Notes under the pieces: generated by a model | Told to the model about the DNA's origin: nothing | The model's input: the letters and a program-made list of their open reading frames with translations, nothing else | The model's database searches: none | Translations under genes and position numbers: made by a program | Source: a virus | Strand: one strand, 5' to 3' | DNA: 40,402 nucleotides | IMG/VR virus record: IMGVR_UViG_3300043399_000267 | Location: 1 to 40,402 of that record | Shown here: positions 22,316-30,114 of the stretch, piece after piece | Numbering within the stretch: position 1 is the first letter of the stretch | Layout: each line of letters opens with the position of its first letter

Positions 22316-22328
22316 CCCGACGTCGGGG
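22316..22328. promoter_or_regulatory. Palindrome before the protease-capsid genes
   Basis: CCCGACGTCGGG (22316-22327) is a perfect 12-base palindrome just after the RHH-like gene. It could be a binding site for that protein. Promoter-like TTTG (22346-22349) and TAATTTAC elements follow but are not ideally spaced. Confidence 0.35.
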
Positions 22329-22401
22329 AAACGATCAATTCAAACTTTGTAGCGTATTATGACCCTTGCAAAAAAGTGTCCAATTAATTTACGTCATATT
22401 T

Positions 22402-23544
22402 ATGCCCTACGTTGACAAGTCATACATGGAATATTGCCGCAACCCGGACGCGGACGAACCAATCATGATGTTGGATCGGCACATCGGATACGATGAAAAA
22501 AACGGGTACGGCGTCGATGGAAGCCGATTCGCGGCCGAATTGATGGCCCTTGACGAAATGGGCAAAAAGCGGATTCAAGTTTGGATCAATAGCGTTGGCG
22601 GATCCGTCGTTGACGGTTACAACATTTGCAATGCGATATTGAAGACCAAAACCAAGGTTGACACGTATTGCGCCGGTATCGCCGCATCAATGGCCGGTGT
22701 GATCTTCCAATGTGGACGAAAGCGTATCATGGCCGATTACGGCATTTTGATGTATCACAACCCGTATTCCGGGGATAGCGCGGACCAAGACAACGGCGTC
22801 TTGTCTTCCATGAAGGAATCCTTGAATAAAATCATTTGCGAAAAGTCCGGCATGGACGCCCAAGCGGTCGGCCTTATGATGGACCGGACAACGTTTATCA
22901 ATGCCGAAGAAGCCCGAACGATGGGCCTTTGTGACGAAATCGAATCCACGTCGGGATTGAACGCCCCCCGGAAAGCATTGGCCACAAGCCCCGTGGCATT
23001 TTGGAAAGAAGCCAATAACGTCTTGAATCAATATTTTGAAAACAAAACCCCCAAAAGGATGAAACTTGTCACAAACAAGTTGGGATTGCATGACGACGCG
23101 GCGGAAGCGTCAATTGTTGCCGCCATTGAATCCGTGCAAAACCAAATTGCCGAACGCGATACAACGATCCAATCGTTGAAAGACGCAATCACCGCCAAAG
23201 AAGCCGCCGCCCAAAAGGCCGTTGACGACCTGAAAGCCGCGCAAGATCAACTTGCCCAACTTCAAAGCGAAAAAGAAGCCGCCGAAGAAGCAAAGGCCAT
23301 CGCCGACGCGACCAACATGATCAAGGGTTATGCCGCACAAGGCCGCATCAAGAACGATGACGCCACGATTGCCGCATGGACCGCCAAGGCAAAGAACGAC
23401 ATGGATGGAGTTAAAACCATGCTTGAAAGTTTGCCTTTGAACAAGGCCGCCGTCACGATCAATGTTGACCCCAAGCCCGGCGAACAAAGCACTTCCGCCG
23501 CTTATCTTATGGCGAAGGTGATGAACAACATGAAAAAGAAGTAA
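22402..23544 (+). CDS. ClpP-like prohead protease fused to scaffold
   Basis: A 380-residue protein. Residues 1-190 form a ClpP/S14-type serine protease: NSVGGSVVDGY, Ser96 in GIAASMAG, His119 in LMYHNPYS and Asp161 in MDRTTFINAEEA complete the triad. The remainder (about 220-380) is a coiled coil (KEAAAQKAVDDLKAAQDQL), typical of scaffolding. Fused protease-scaffold proteins process the procapsid before packaging. The ATG at 22402 was chosen because upstream codons are promoter-like. Met220 (23059) begins a plausible internal scaffold-only product. Confidence 0.9.
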   Translation: MPYVDKSYMEYCRNPDADEPIMMLDRHIGYDEKNGYGVDGSRFAAELMALDEMGKKRIQVWINSVGGSVVDGYNICNAILKTKTKVDTYCAGIAASMAGVIFQCGRKRIMADYGILMYHNPYSGDSADQDNGVLSSMKESLNKIICEKSGMDAQAVGLMMDRTTFINAEEARTMGLCDEIESTSGLNAPRKALATSPVAFWKEANNVLNQYFENKTPKRMKLVTNKLGLHDDAAEASIVAAIESVQNQIAERDTTIQSLKDAITAKEAAAQKAVDDLKAAQDQLAQLQSEKEAAEEAKAIADATNMIKGYAAQGRIKNDDATIAAWTAKAKNDMDGVKTMLESLPLNKAAVTINVDPKPGEQSTSAAYLMAKVMNNMKKK

Positions 23545-23579
23545 ACCCATCACGAAAAACCAAGTAAAAACCAATCACA

Positions 23580-24578
23580 ATGTCGTTGATTATTAATGAT
23601 ACGCAATACGTCGGTACGTTCGCGTCGTACTTTTGGCTTCCGGCCACTTTCGGCATGGATACAATCCAAAAAGGGGCCGTTTATGTAAAGGATGGCATCA
23701 AGAAGAAGCACACGATCGGCCGAATCGACCTTTCCAATCCGCTTCAAGTTCGCACCCCAACCCCGACGAGCAATGCCAACAACGGTAAATTCACCATTGA
23801 TGGCCGTAGTTTGGAACCGCAAGACCACATGTTTTACACGGAGTTCAACCCCCGTGATTTCGAAGAACATTGGTTAGCCGAGCAACTTTCCCCAACCCTT
23901 TTGGCCCGTGAACTTCCGGTAACCGCCGAAAACTACATGATGCAAATTGCGTTGAACCGCACATTTGAAGTCATTGAACAAGAAATTTGGATGGGTTCGA
24001 CCACTTACAATGCCACCCCCGGTGATCCCGGAAACGGACAATTGATGTTCATGGACGGCTTTTTGAAAAAGATGGTCAATGATTCCGACGTTGTGCAAAT
24101 TGCCAACCCGGTTGCACTTACCGCCGGCAACATCCTTGACAAGTTGGATTTACTTATCGCTTCGGTTGCCACCAACAAAAAAGCCCTTCTTTCCCGCCCG
24201 ACCCGTTACGAAAGAATGAAGTTTTTCGTTTCCATCGAAACCGAACAACTTTACCAAACGGCGTTGACCACCGGTGTAACCTTCAAAGGTTTGAACACTA
24301 TGGACCGCGGAATCAAGCCTTGGAAAGGTTACGAAGTCGTACCCCTTGCCGGCTTCCCCGATGATACCATCTTGTTTTGCGAAGGTATCCCCGACACTTC
24401 GTCCAACCTTTACGTTGGTATGAATAGCACGGAAGACAACAATCTTCAATTGATGCGTCTTCAAAACAATTCCGAATTGTTCTTCCTGAAAGGGTTGATG
24501 AAGTTCGATACCCAATACGGATTTTCGAACCAAGTGTTCCTTTACACGACACTTACCCCCGGATATTTCAACGCATAA
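23580..24578 (+). CDS. Major capsid protein
   Basis: The 332-residue product follows the protease-scaffold gene directly, the normal place for the capsid protein, and has a length usual for HK97-fold subunits. Visible features are a short N terminus, an acidic E-loop-like segment (DFEEHWLAEQLSPTLL), and beta-rich central and C-terminal parts (PWKGYEVVPLAGFPDDTILF, QYGFSNQVFLYTTL). Codon use is strongly biased to GAA, CAA, CTT and TTG, as expected of a very highly expressed gene. A stable hairpin follows it. Confidence 0.88.
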   Translation: MSLIINDTQYVGTFASYFWLPATFGMDTIQKGAVYVKDGIKKKHTIGRIDLSNPLQVRTPTPTSNANNGKFTIDGRSLEPQDHMFYTEFNPRDFEEHWLAEQLSPTLLARELPVTAENYMMQIALNRTFEVIEQEIWMGSTTYNATPGDPGNGQLMFMDGFLKKMVNDSDVVQIANPVALTAGNILDKLDLLIASVATNKKALLSRPTRYERMKFFVSIETEQLYQTALTTGVTFKGLNTMDRGIKPWKGYEVVPLAGFPDDTILFCEGIPDTSSNLYVGMNSTEDNNLQLMRLQNNSELFFLKGLMKFDTQYGFSNQVFLYTTLTPGYFNA

Positions 24579-24593
24579 ACGAAACCACAAACC

Positions 24594-24617
24594 GGGGCGA
24601 TCTGAAAAGGTCGCCCC
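24594..24617 (+). terminator. GAAA-tetraloop hairpin after the capsid gene
   Basis: GGGGCGATCT (24594-24603) pairs with AGGTCGCCCC (24608-24617) with one G-U pair, capped by a GAAA tetraloop. No T-tract follows, so it probably stabilises or trims capsid mRNA or acts as a partial terminator. Confidence 0.5.
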
Positions 24618-24634
24618 CTAAATAAATACACGCC

Positions 24635-25066
24635 ATGAAAAATTTCATTTTTGCCCTTTTCGCCCTTGTTTTTTGCGCCGCAAGCGTAAACGCACAAAGC
24701 ACGTCCCCGCGTTTTGGTACGACCAAAAGCACCGACAACACCGGCCGCGTCTTGACCTTCAAACTTGTAAGCGTTACCGATGCCGCCGGCGCGGATAGCG
24801 TAACGATCGCACCGAACGCATGGGAAACAATCTACAAGGTTGCCGCCCTTGATTCCATCACCTTCAAAAGCCCGTCCGTAACGAATAGTTATTACGGCGA
24901 CCAAGTGACGCTTCAAGTGACCGGCACTTCCGGGGATCTTGTAAAGTTCACCGGCACCAATTGGGTATCCGCCGGCACCGCCACACTTTCAAGCGGGTTG
25001 AATGCGATCATAACTTTTCGTTTCAACGGCACGAAGTGGGTTGAACAAAGCCGCGTCGTACTTTAA
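24635..25066 (+). CDS. Secreted beta-rich protein following the capsid gene
   Basis: A 143-residue protein with a clear Sec signal peptide (residues 1-20, MKNFIFALFALVFCAASVNA, cut before Gln21). The mature ~123 residues are beta-rich (FTGTNWVSAGTATLSSG, IITFRFNGTKWVEQSR). Proteins in this slot often decorate capsids, but an exported protein could not do so in the cytoplasm. It may instead change the host envelope, or coat particles on release. I do not recognise a family. It lies between capsid and sheath genes with phage-typical codon use. Confidence 0.78.
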   Translation: MKNFIFALFALVFCAASVNAQSTSPRFGTTKSTDNTGRVLTFKLVSVTDAAGADSVTIAPNAWETIYKVAALDSITFKSPSVTNSYYGDQVTLQVTGTSGDLVKFTGTNWVSAGTATLSSGLNAIITFRFNGTKWVEQSRVVL

Positions 25067-25090
25067 ACCATAAACTAAACAACAACCACA

Positions 25091-25333
25091 ATGGGACGTC
25101 CCAAGAAACAACCGGTACCAAATCCATTGGCCGACGTAGATGATGAATTGCCATTTTACGACGACGCCCCGGAACAACCCGGCACCAAGCCGGCAATCGA
25201 CCCGGAATTGAAGGCGACGTTGGTAAAATACCCGCACATCAATTGCGTGTGGATGGATGAAAGCGGTACTTGGTTCTTTGCCGAAAAACCCGGGTTCACG
25301 CCTTACGATCGTGAACAAATTTTGAACGGATAA
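25091..25333 (+). CDS. Small acidic connector-like protein
   Basis: An 80-residue protein with a basic start (MGRPKKQPVPNP), an acidic middle (VDDELPFYDDAPEQPG) and a short folded C terminus (CVWMDESGTWFFAEKPGF). It lies between the secreted protein and the sheath gene. It may be a small head-tail or tail-assembly factor. The N-terminal GRPKK is AT-hook-like but unproven. Function unknown. Confidence 0.65.
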   Translation: MGRPKKQPVPNPLADVDDELPFYDDAPEQPGTKPAIDPELKATLVKYPHINCVWMDESGTWFFAEKPGFTPYDREQILNG

Positions 25334-25347
25334 AACCCCACCGCCTA

Positions 25348-26877
25348 ATGGCACTCAATAACATAACATTCAATCTTGGACAAGGCGGCCTTGGCCGACC
25401 CTTGGCCGGTGAAGATCATATTTCCGGTCTTGTGTTTTACACGGCGGGCAACCTTCCCGCCGGGTTTACCGTGTCCAACCGGATCAAGCAATTTTTCAGC
25501 CTTGCCGACGCGGAAGCGGCCGGCATCGTCAACACCTTCGCCGATGAAACCAAGGCGACGGCATCGTACTTGGTTACGGCCGTCGGTGCCAATGGTGACA
25601 CGGTGGAATTGAAAGTCGCGGAATACCTTGGCCGCACCGTTTCCCTTGGAGTTTACACCAAAGTTTCAACGGATTCAACCGCCGCCAACGTGGCAACGGC
25701 CATCGCGGCATTGATCAACGCCGGGACCAACACCCACGGTTATACCGCAACGGTCAACACCGCCACGGTGACAATCACGGCACGCCCCGGAATGGGCGTG
25801 TACTTGAACACCGGAAGCCCCTTGACCGCGACGTATAGCGCGGGCGCAACACTTGCGGGCACCGTCACCCAATTCACCGGTGGCGTGGCATCCAAGTACG
25901 CCGTTTGGCATTATCACATATCGGAATACTTCCGTTTGCAGCCCCAAGGCAACGTTTACGTCGGTATTTTCGCGGTGCCCAACCCGTACACGTTCACGGA
26001 AATAACGACCATGCAATCCTTCGCCAATGGCAAGATCCGGCAAATCGGCATCTTCAAGGATAGCGCGGCCTTTGCAAGTGCGGACATCACGGCCATACAT
26101 GGAGTATGTGCGGCCAACGTATCGGCACACAAAGAATTGATCGCCCTTTACGGTGCGGACATTTCCGGAACGGCCGATGTGTCAACCCTTGCCGACCTTT
26201 CCGCCCTTTCCGCCAATTATTGCACGGCGATAATCGCGCAAGATGGCGGGGCACGCGGTGCGTCCTTGTTCTATGCTTCCGGAAAGTCGGTCACAACCCT
26301 TGGTGCGACACTTGGTGCCGTGGCAAAGGCGAAAGTTTCCCATTCGATTGCATGGGTGGCGCAATTCAACATTTCGAACGGTACGGAATGCGACGTGTTG
26401 GCCTTCGCCAATGGCGTCCTTTTCTCACATAGTAGCGTCACGGATTCTTTGCTTTCCACGTTGCAAGATCGCCGGTACCTTTTCCTTCGCAAGTTCGTTG
26501 GAATCGCCGGTTCGTACTTCAACGAAAACCCGACAAGCATTGCCCTAAATTCCGATTACGCGTACATCACCGACAACCGGACCATGCAAAAGGCGACCCG
26601 GGGAATTTATACGGCCGTTCTTCCGGCCCTAAATTCGCCGATCACCTTAAACGCGGACGGTACTTTGTCGGATGAAGCCGTCGCCTATTTTGAAGGGTTG
26701 GCCGAAGGTCCGCTTTTCGAAATGGTCCGCAATGGTGAATTGTCCGGGTTTGACGTAAGCGTCAACACGCAACAAAACGTCCTTTCGACCGGTATTTTGG
26801 TCATCAACGTCACGTTGGTACAAATTGCCACCGGACGGAATATCACCGTAAACATCGGTTACAACGTAACGATATAA
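25348..26877 (+). CDS. Contractile tail sheath protein
   Basis: A 509-residue protein of normal sheath length. Its N-terminal part (ITFNLGQGGLGRPLAGED) and long beta-rich middle are followed by the conserved C-terminal domain (LPALNSPITLNADGTLSDEA, then VNTQQNVLSTGILVINVTLV), which builds the sheath lattice. The tube, chaperone and tape measure genes follow in canonical order, fixing the identity. Resembles DUF2586-type sheaths. This gene makes the phage a myovirus. Confidence 0.87.
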   Translation: MALNNITFNLGQGGLGRPLAGEDHISGLVFYTAGNLPAGFTVSNRIKQFFSLADAEAAGIVNTFADETKATASYLVTAVGANGDTVELKVAEYLGRTVSLGVYTKVSTDSTAANVATAIAALINAGTNTHGYTATVNTATVTITARPGMGVYLNTGSPLTATYSAGATLAGTVTQFTGGVASKYAVWHYHISEYFRLQPQGNVYVGIFAVPNPYTFTEITTMQSFANGKIRQIGIFKDSAAFASADITAIHGVCAANVSAHKELIALYGADISGTADVSTLADLSALSANYCTAIIAQDGGARGASLFYASGKSVTTLGATLGAVAKAKVSHSIAWVAQFNISNGTECDVLAFANGVLFSHSSVTDSLLSTLQDRRYLFLRKFVGIAGSYFNENPTSIALNSDYAYITDNRTMQKATRGIYTAVLPALNSPITLNADGTLSDEAVAYFEGLAEGPLFEMVRNGELSGFDVSVNTQQNVLSTGILVINVTLVQIATGRNITVNIGYNVTI

Positions 26878-26887
26878 AACTTGAAGC

Positions 26888-27310
26888 ATGGCAACACCGC
26901 TTATCAACGGGGTCAATTATAGTTGGGCGAATATCAAATTCAACCTTTTCGGGGTGCCGGTCGTCGGGATCACCGAAATCAATTACACCCGTAAGCAAAC
27001 CAAGGAAAACCAATACGGCGCGGGAACCGAACCCGTAAGCCGTGGATATGGCAACGTTGAATATGAAGCCGACATCACCATTTACCTTGACGAATGGCGA
27101 AGGATCATTTCGGCGGCCCCTTCAAAGGATCCGCTTTTGATCAAGCCGTTTTCAATTCAAGTGATGTTTGGCGATAGTTCTTTGACCTTTCGCCAAGACA
27201 ATCTTGAAGCGTGCGAATTTTTGGAAGATCCCTTCAACGCCAAACAAGGCGATTCGAAGATCTTGATCAAGATTCCGTTGGTCATTGCCGGCATCACGCA
27301 CAAATTGTAA
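26888..27310 (+). CDS. Tail tube protein
   Basis: A 140-residue protein immediately after the sheath gene. The beta-rich pattern (FNLFGVPVVGITEINYTR, SRGYGNVEYEADITIYLDE) and ending (KILIKIPLVIAGITHKL) agree with myophage tube subunits, which stack in hexameric rings inside the sheath. Length is standard. The gene is followed by a hairpin and the chaperone gene. Confidence 0.85.
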   Translation: MATPLINGVNYSWANIKFNLFGVPVVGITEINYTRKQTKENQYGAGTEPVSRGYGNVEYEADITIYLDEWRRIISAAPSKDPLLIKPFSIQVMFGDSSLTFRQDNLEACEFLEDPFNAKQGDSKILIKIPLVIAGITHKL

Positions 27311-27318
27311 AAATAAAG

Positions 27319-27347
27319 GTGATCGTTCGGGGATCCCGGGCGATCAC
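27319..27347. promoter_or_regulatory. Hairpin between tube and chaperone genes
   Basis: GTGATCG (27319-27325) pairs with CGATCAC (27341-27347); GGGATCCC inside can form a further stem. No T-tract follows. It may lower expression of the chaperone relative to the abundant tube protein. Confidence 0.45.
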
Positions 27348-27373
27348 TTTACCACCAAACAACACATTGAAGC

Positions 27374-27730
27374 ATGGAACAAAAATTGAAAGCGGCCGTT
27401 GAAGCCGCCGATCAAAAGGCGTTGGAACTTACCCAACAAATGGGCGTCAAAGTTCATCCGTTGGTATTCCCGGACGAAGTAACCGAAGAACCCGTTGTCG
27501 GGTTTATGCAAGAACCCAAGCGGGCCGTAAAATTGGCCGTACTTGACAAAAGCGTCATGGGTGGATTTAGCGCGGCCGACGAAATGCTTGATTTGATATT
27601 GATCAAAGAACATAGCGACCCGCGTATTTATTCCGAAAAGTCGGAAGACGACCGTTTCCGGTTGGGCGCGGTGATGGCGGCCTTTGAGTTGGTGAAATTC
27701 AGCACCAATAGCGCAAAAAAAAAGATCTAA
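27374..27730 (+). CDS. Tail assembly chaperone, short form (gpG-like)
   Basis: A 118-residue helical protein located between the tube and tape measure genes. The zero frame ends in SAKKKI after the run of nine A residues (27715-27723). The A AAA AAG heptamer at 27718-27724 allows -1 frameshifting into 177 bases that continue to 27900. This is the arrangement of lambda gpG/gpGT and of many myophages. The short and long forms coat the tape measure while the tube is built. Expect a low ratio of long to short product. Confidence 0.85.
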   Translation: MEQKLKAAVEAADQKALELTQQMGVKVHPLVFPDEVTEEPVVGFMQEPKRAVKLAVLDKSVMGGFSAADEMLDLILIKEHSDPRIYSEKSEDDRFRLGAVMAAFELVKFSTNSAKKKI

Positions 27731-27746
27731 TTGACCGTTTTACGGT
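27718..27746 (+). promoter_or_regulatory. -1 programmed frameshift site of the tail chaperone
   Basis: Slippery A AAA AAG (27718-27724), in register with the zero frame, the same heptamer as Escherichia coli dnaX. Nine bases downstream ACCGT (27734-27738) pairs with ACGGT (27742-27746) around TTT, a small stem that may stimulate slipping. Confidence 0.8.
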
Positions 27747-27900
27747 GAATAACGAAAGCAGCGATGAAAGCCGGATCGCGGCATTGATTCATTGTTGTTT
27801 GCATATCGACCCGGACAACTTGACGGAAGAAGAATTTTGGAAGTATTGGGGCCGTGTCAAGTATTTCATGGGCCTTGCCTATCAAGTAAAATGGAATTGA
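27724..27900 (+). CDS. Tail assembly chaperone extension (gpT-like, -1 frame)
   Basis: Following a -1 shift, translation reads on from 27724 as 58 residues (LIDRFTVNNESSDESR, AALIHCCLHIDPDNLTEEEF, KYWGRVKYFMGLAYQV) to the TGA at 27898-27900. The sequence is helical and well formed, and ends one base before the tape measure start codon. A stand-alone product could begin only at GTG 27745. The combined protein would be about 175 residues. In known phages the extension contacts the tape measure. Confidence 0.8.
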   Translation, partial: DLIDRFTVNNESSDESRIAALIHCCLHIDPDNLTEEEFWKYWGRVKYFMGLAYQVKWN

Positions 27901-27901
27901 C

Positions 27902-29503
27902 ATGTCGCAAACGGTACAATACACTTTAACGCTCAAAGATTTACTTACAAGTAAAATCAAATCGGCGGATTCCGCCGTCAACGCGTTTGAAGGAACGTTG
28001 AACCGTGTTCAAGGGGCGGCAAATTCCTTGGGATCCGTCCTTGGTGTCACCTTCGGGGCGGCGGCCGTTGGCATGTTCGTAAAGAAGGTCGTGGACGCCG
28101 GCACAAGCGTTGAAAGTGCCCGAATTGGGTTGACAACGCTTTTGAAAGATGCCGGGGAAGCCAAAAAAGTCATCGACGAAACCAAGCAAGACGCCACGAC
28201 AACCCCCTTCGGTTTTGAAAGTTTGCTTGCGGTCCGCAAGGCGTTAATAAGTGCCGGTCTTGATGCCCAAACGGCCCGGACCGACATGATGGCCCTTGCC
28301 AATGCCATTGCGGCCACCGGCGGCGGCAACGATGAATTGTCCCGCATGGCTCAAAACCTTATGCAAATCAAGAATGTCGGCAAAGCAACGGCGGCCGACA
28401 TCAAGCAATTTGGATACGCGGGGATCAACATTTACCAAGCCCTTGCCGACGCAACCGGGAAGCCGATTGAAGCGGTGAAGGAAATGGAATTTTCGTATGA
28501 CACCCTTTCGTTGGCCCTTCGTGCGGCCCAAGCCGAAGGCGGCATTTATGCCAACGGTTTGCAAAACATGATGGGAAGCACCGGGCAAAAAATATCCAAC
28601 ATCGGTGACAACATCTTCAACACCTTAAACGACATCTTCGAAAAGTTCAAGCCAATCATCGACTTTTTCCTTAATGGGGTCAATGATGGATTGGCGGCCG
28701 TGTCATCGTGGTTCAATGGGCTTCAAGTGGACGCCCAAGCGATGACCGAAAACATCAAGTCGTTTTTCCAAGGGGTCCGCGTTTTCTTTGAACCGATCAT
28801 CGCGGCAATGAAACGCATGTGGGATACCGTGTCCGAAAGTGTCATGTATTTATGGAACGTCCTTTCGCAATTCAGCGCGGAAGGCGGGTCAATTCTTAAT
28901 GCCTTATCGTCCGCCATTTCATGGCTTATTGACGCGTTTACGTGGCTTTACGATATTGTTTACACATCACTTGCCACCGTTATTGATGTCCTTCACACCG
29001 TTTATGTGGCCCTTGAAAAGTTGGGTATCATTTGGATTGTGGGGAAGGCGTTTGAAGGTGTTTGGGCGGTGTTGAAAGGTATCGGAAACGGGTTGATGTG
29101 GATTTACGAAAACACGATCAAGCCCATCTTCGATGCCATTGCATGGGTTTACGGTGCCGTCAAGGAAATGTTGGGGATCAAAGAAGTCAAGGTCAAGAAG
29201 ACGGAAGAAGGCGTGAACAAGGCCATCGATATTGCGATGGACAAAGGATCCCCGGTTGCTGCACCGACCAACGTTGCCGGCAATGCCAAGGGGGCCGCCA
29301 TGCCGACCGCAACCGAAAAGCCCGAAACCAAGGGGGCGCAAGGAAACAAAGCCGTCACCATCACGGTCAACATCGATTCATTGATCAAGGACTTCAAGAT
29401 CCAAACCACAAACATCAACGAAGGGGCCGCGAAGGTCCGCGAAATGGTGGCGCAAGCCCTTATGAACGCGACAAATGATTCCCAATTAATCGCCGGCCAA
29501 TGA
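27902..29503 (+). CDS. Tail tape measure protein
   Basis: A 533-residue protein with the tape measure N-terminal domain (DLLTSKIKSADSAVNAFEG, LGVTFGAAAVGMFVKKVVD, ATTTPFGFESLLAVRKALI, LSRMAQNLMQIKNVGKAT), hydrophobic helical middle (about 290-420), and charged C terminus. The length predicts a tail of roughly 80 nm by the usual 0.15 nm per residue rule, which is short. It follows the frameshifted chaperones, as in other phages. The stop overlaps the next gene as ATGA. Confidence 0.92.
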   Translation: MSQTVQYTLTLKDLLTSKIKSADSAVNAFEGTLNRVQGAANSLGSVLGVTFGAAAVGMFVKKVVDAGTSVESARIGLTTLLKDAGEAKKVIDETKQDATTTPFGFESLLAVRKALISAGLDAQTARTDMMALANAIAATGGGNDELSRMAQNLMQIKNVGKATAADIKQFGYAGINIYQALADATGKPIEAVKEMEFSYDTLSLALRAAQAEGGIYANGLQNMMGSTGQKISNIGDNIFNTLNDIFEKFKPIIDFFLNGVNDGLAAVSSWFNGLQVDAQAMTENIKSFFQGVRVFFEPIIAAMKRMWDTVSESVMYLWNVLSQFSAEGGSILNALSSAISWLIDAFTWLYDIVYTSLATVIDVLHTVYVALEKLGIIWIVGKAFEGVWAVLKGIGNGLMWIYENTIKPIFDAIAWVYGAVKEMLGIKEVKVKKTEEGVNKAIDIAMDKGSPVAAPTNVAGNAKGAAMPTATEKPETKGAQGNKAVTITVNIDSLIKDFKIQTTNINEGAAKVREMVAQALMNATNDSQLIAGQ

Positions 29504-30114
29504 TCTATCAACCCGATAAACCATACATAATTGCGGCCGTCCCGTTGACGGCCTTAATCCGTACATACAATCTTGCCGCCATCCCCGCAATGACGGTTCG
29601 TGACAACCCGTATGAAGGCAAGGTCAAGCAAGAAGTCACCCGGGATCCGGAACTTTACAAATCGGCATTGGGGACCCCCGTGGTCATCGATGTTACTTTC
29701 CGGTCGGTCACGTACACCGATTTCGTGCAAAACCGGCAAATCACAACCGATCAAGTACGTCTTGAAACGGTCCTTTGCACGGTGTCCCGCCCCACGATCA
29801 TTGTGAAGACACAAATTCAAGGGCGCAACGGTACGGTCAAAGAATACATTTCCAAGGACGACTTCCAAGTGACGATCAACGGCATCATCGCCGGCCAAAA
29901 CGGTCAATACCCGGCGGCCGAAGCCCTTGCCGTGCAACGGATGGCCGAAGCCCCGGTTGCCATCCCCGTCGTGTCGCGATTCTTGAACGGTATGGGGATA
30001 TACAATATCGTCGTGGAAGATTATTCCATGCCGCAAAACGCCGGCGGCATAAGTCGGCAAGATTTCACTATTAACGCGATAAGCGACGAACCCTTGGAAT
30101 TGCAAATTCAATAA
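29500..30114 (+). CDS. Baseplate protein, DUF6046-like
   Basis: A 204-residue beta-rich protein (TYNLAAIPAMTVRDNPYEG, RDPELYKSALGTPVVIDVTF, GMGIYNIVVEDYSMPQ) that fits the protein usually found between tape measure and hub in Bacteroidota contractile phages. It probably forms the tail-tube end or central hub cap. ATGA overlap with the tape measure and TAATG overlap with the hub gene show tight coupling. Function is inferred from order. Confidence 0.68.
   Translation: MIYQPDKPYIIAAVPLTALIRTYNLAAIPAMTVRDNPYEGKVKQEVTRDPELYKSALGTPVVIDVTFRSVTYTDFVQNRQITTDQVRLETVLCTVSRPTIIVKTQIQGRNGTVKEYISKDDFQVTINGIIAGQNGQYPAAEALAVQRMAEAPVAIPVVSRFLNGMGIYNIVVEDYSMPQNAGGISRQDFTINAISDEPLELQIQ

Noticed and set aside
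22366-22401. Upstream TTG start of the protease gene
   Set aside because: Promoter-like AT-rich sequence; ATG 22402 gives a proper protease N terminus.
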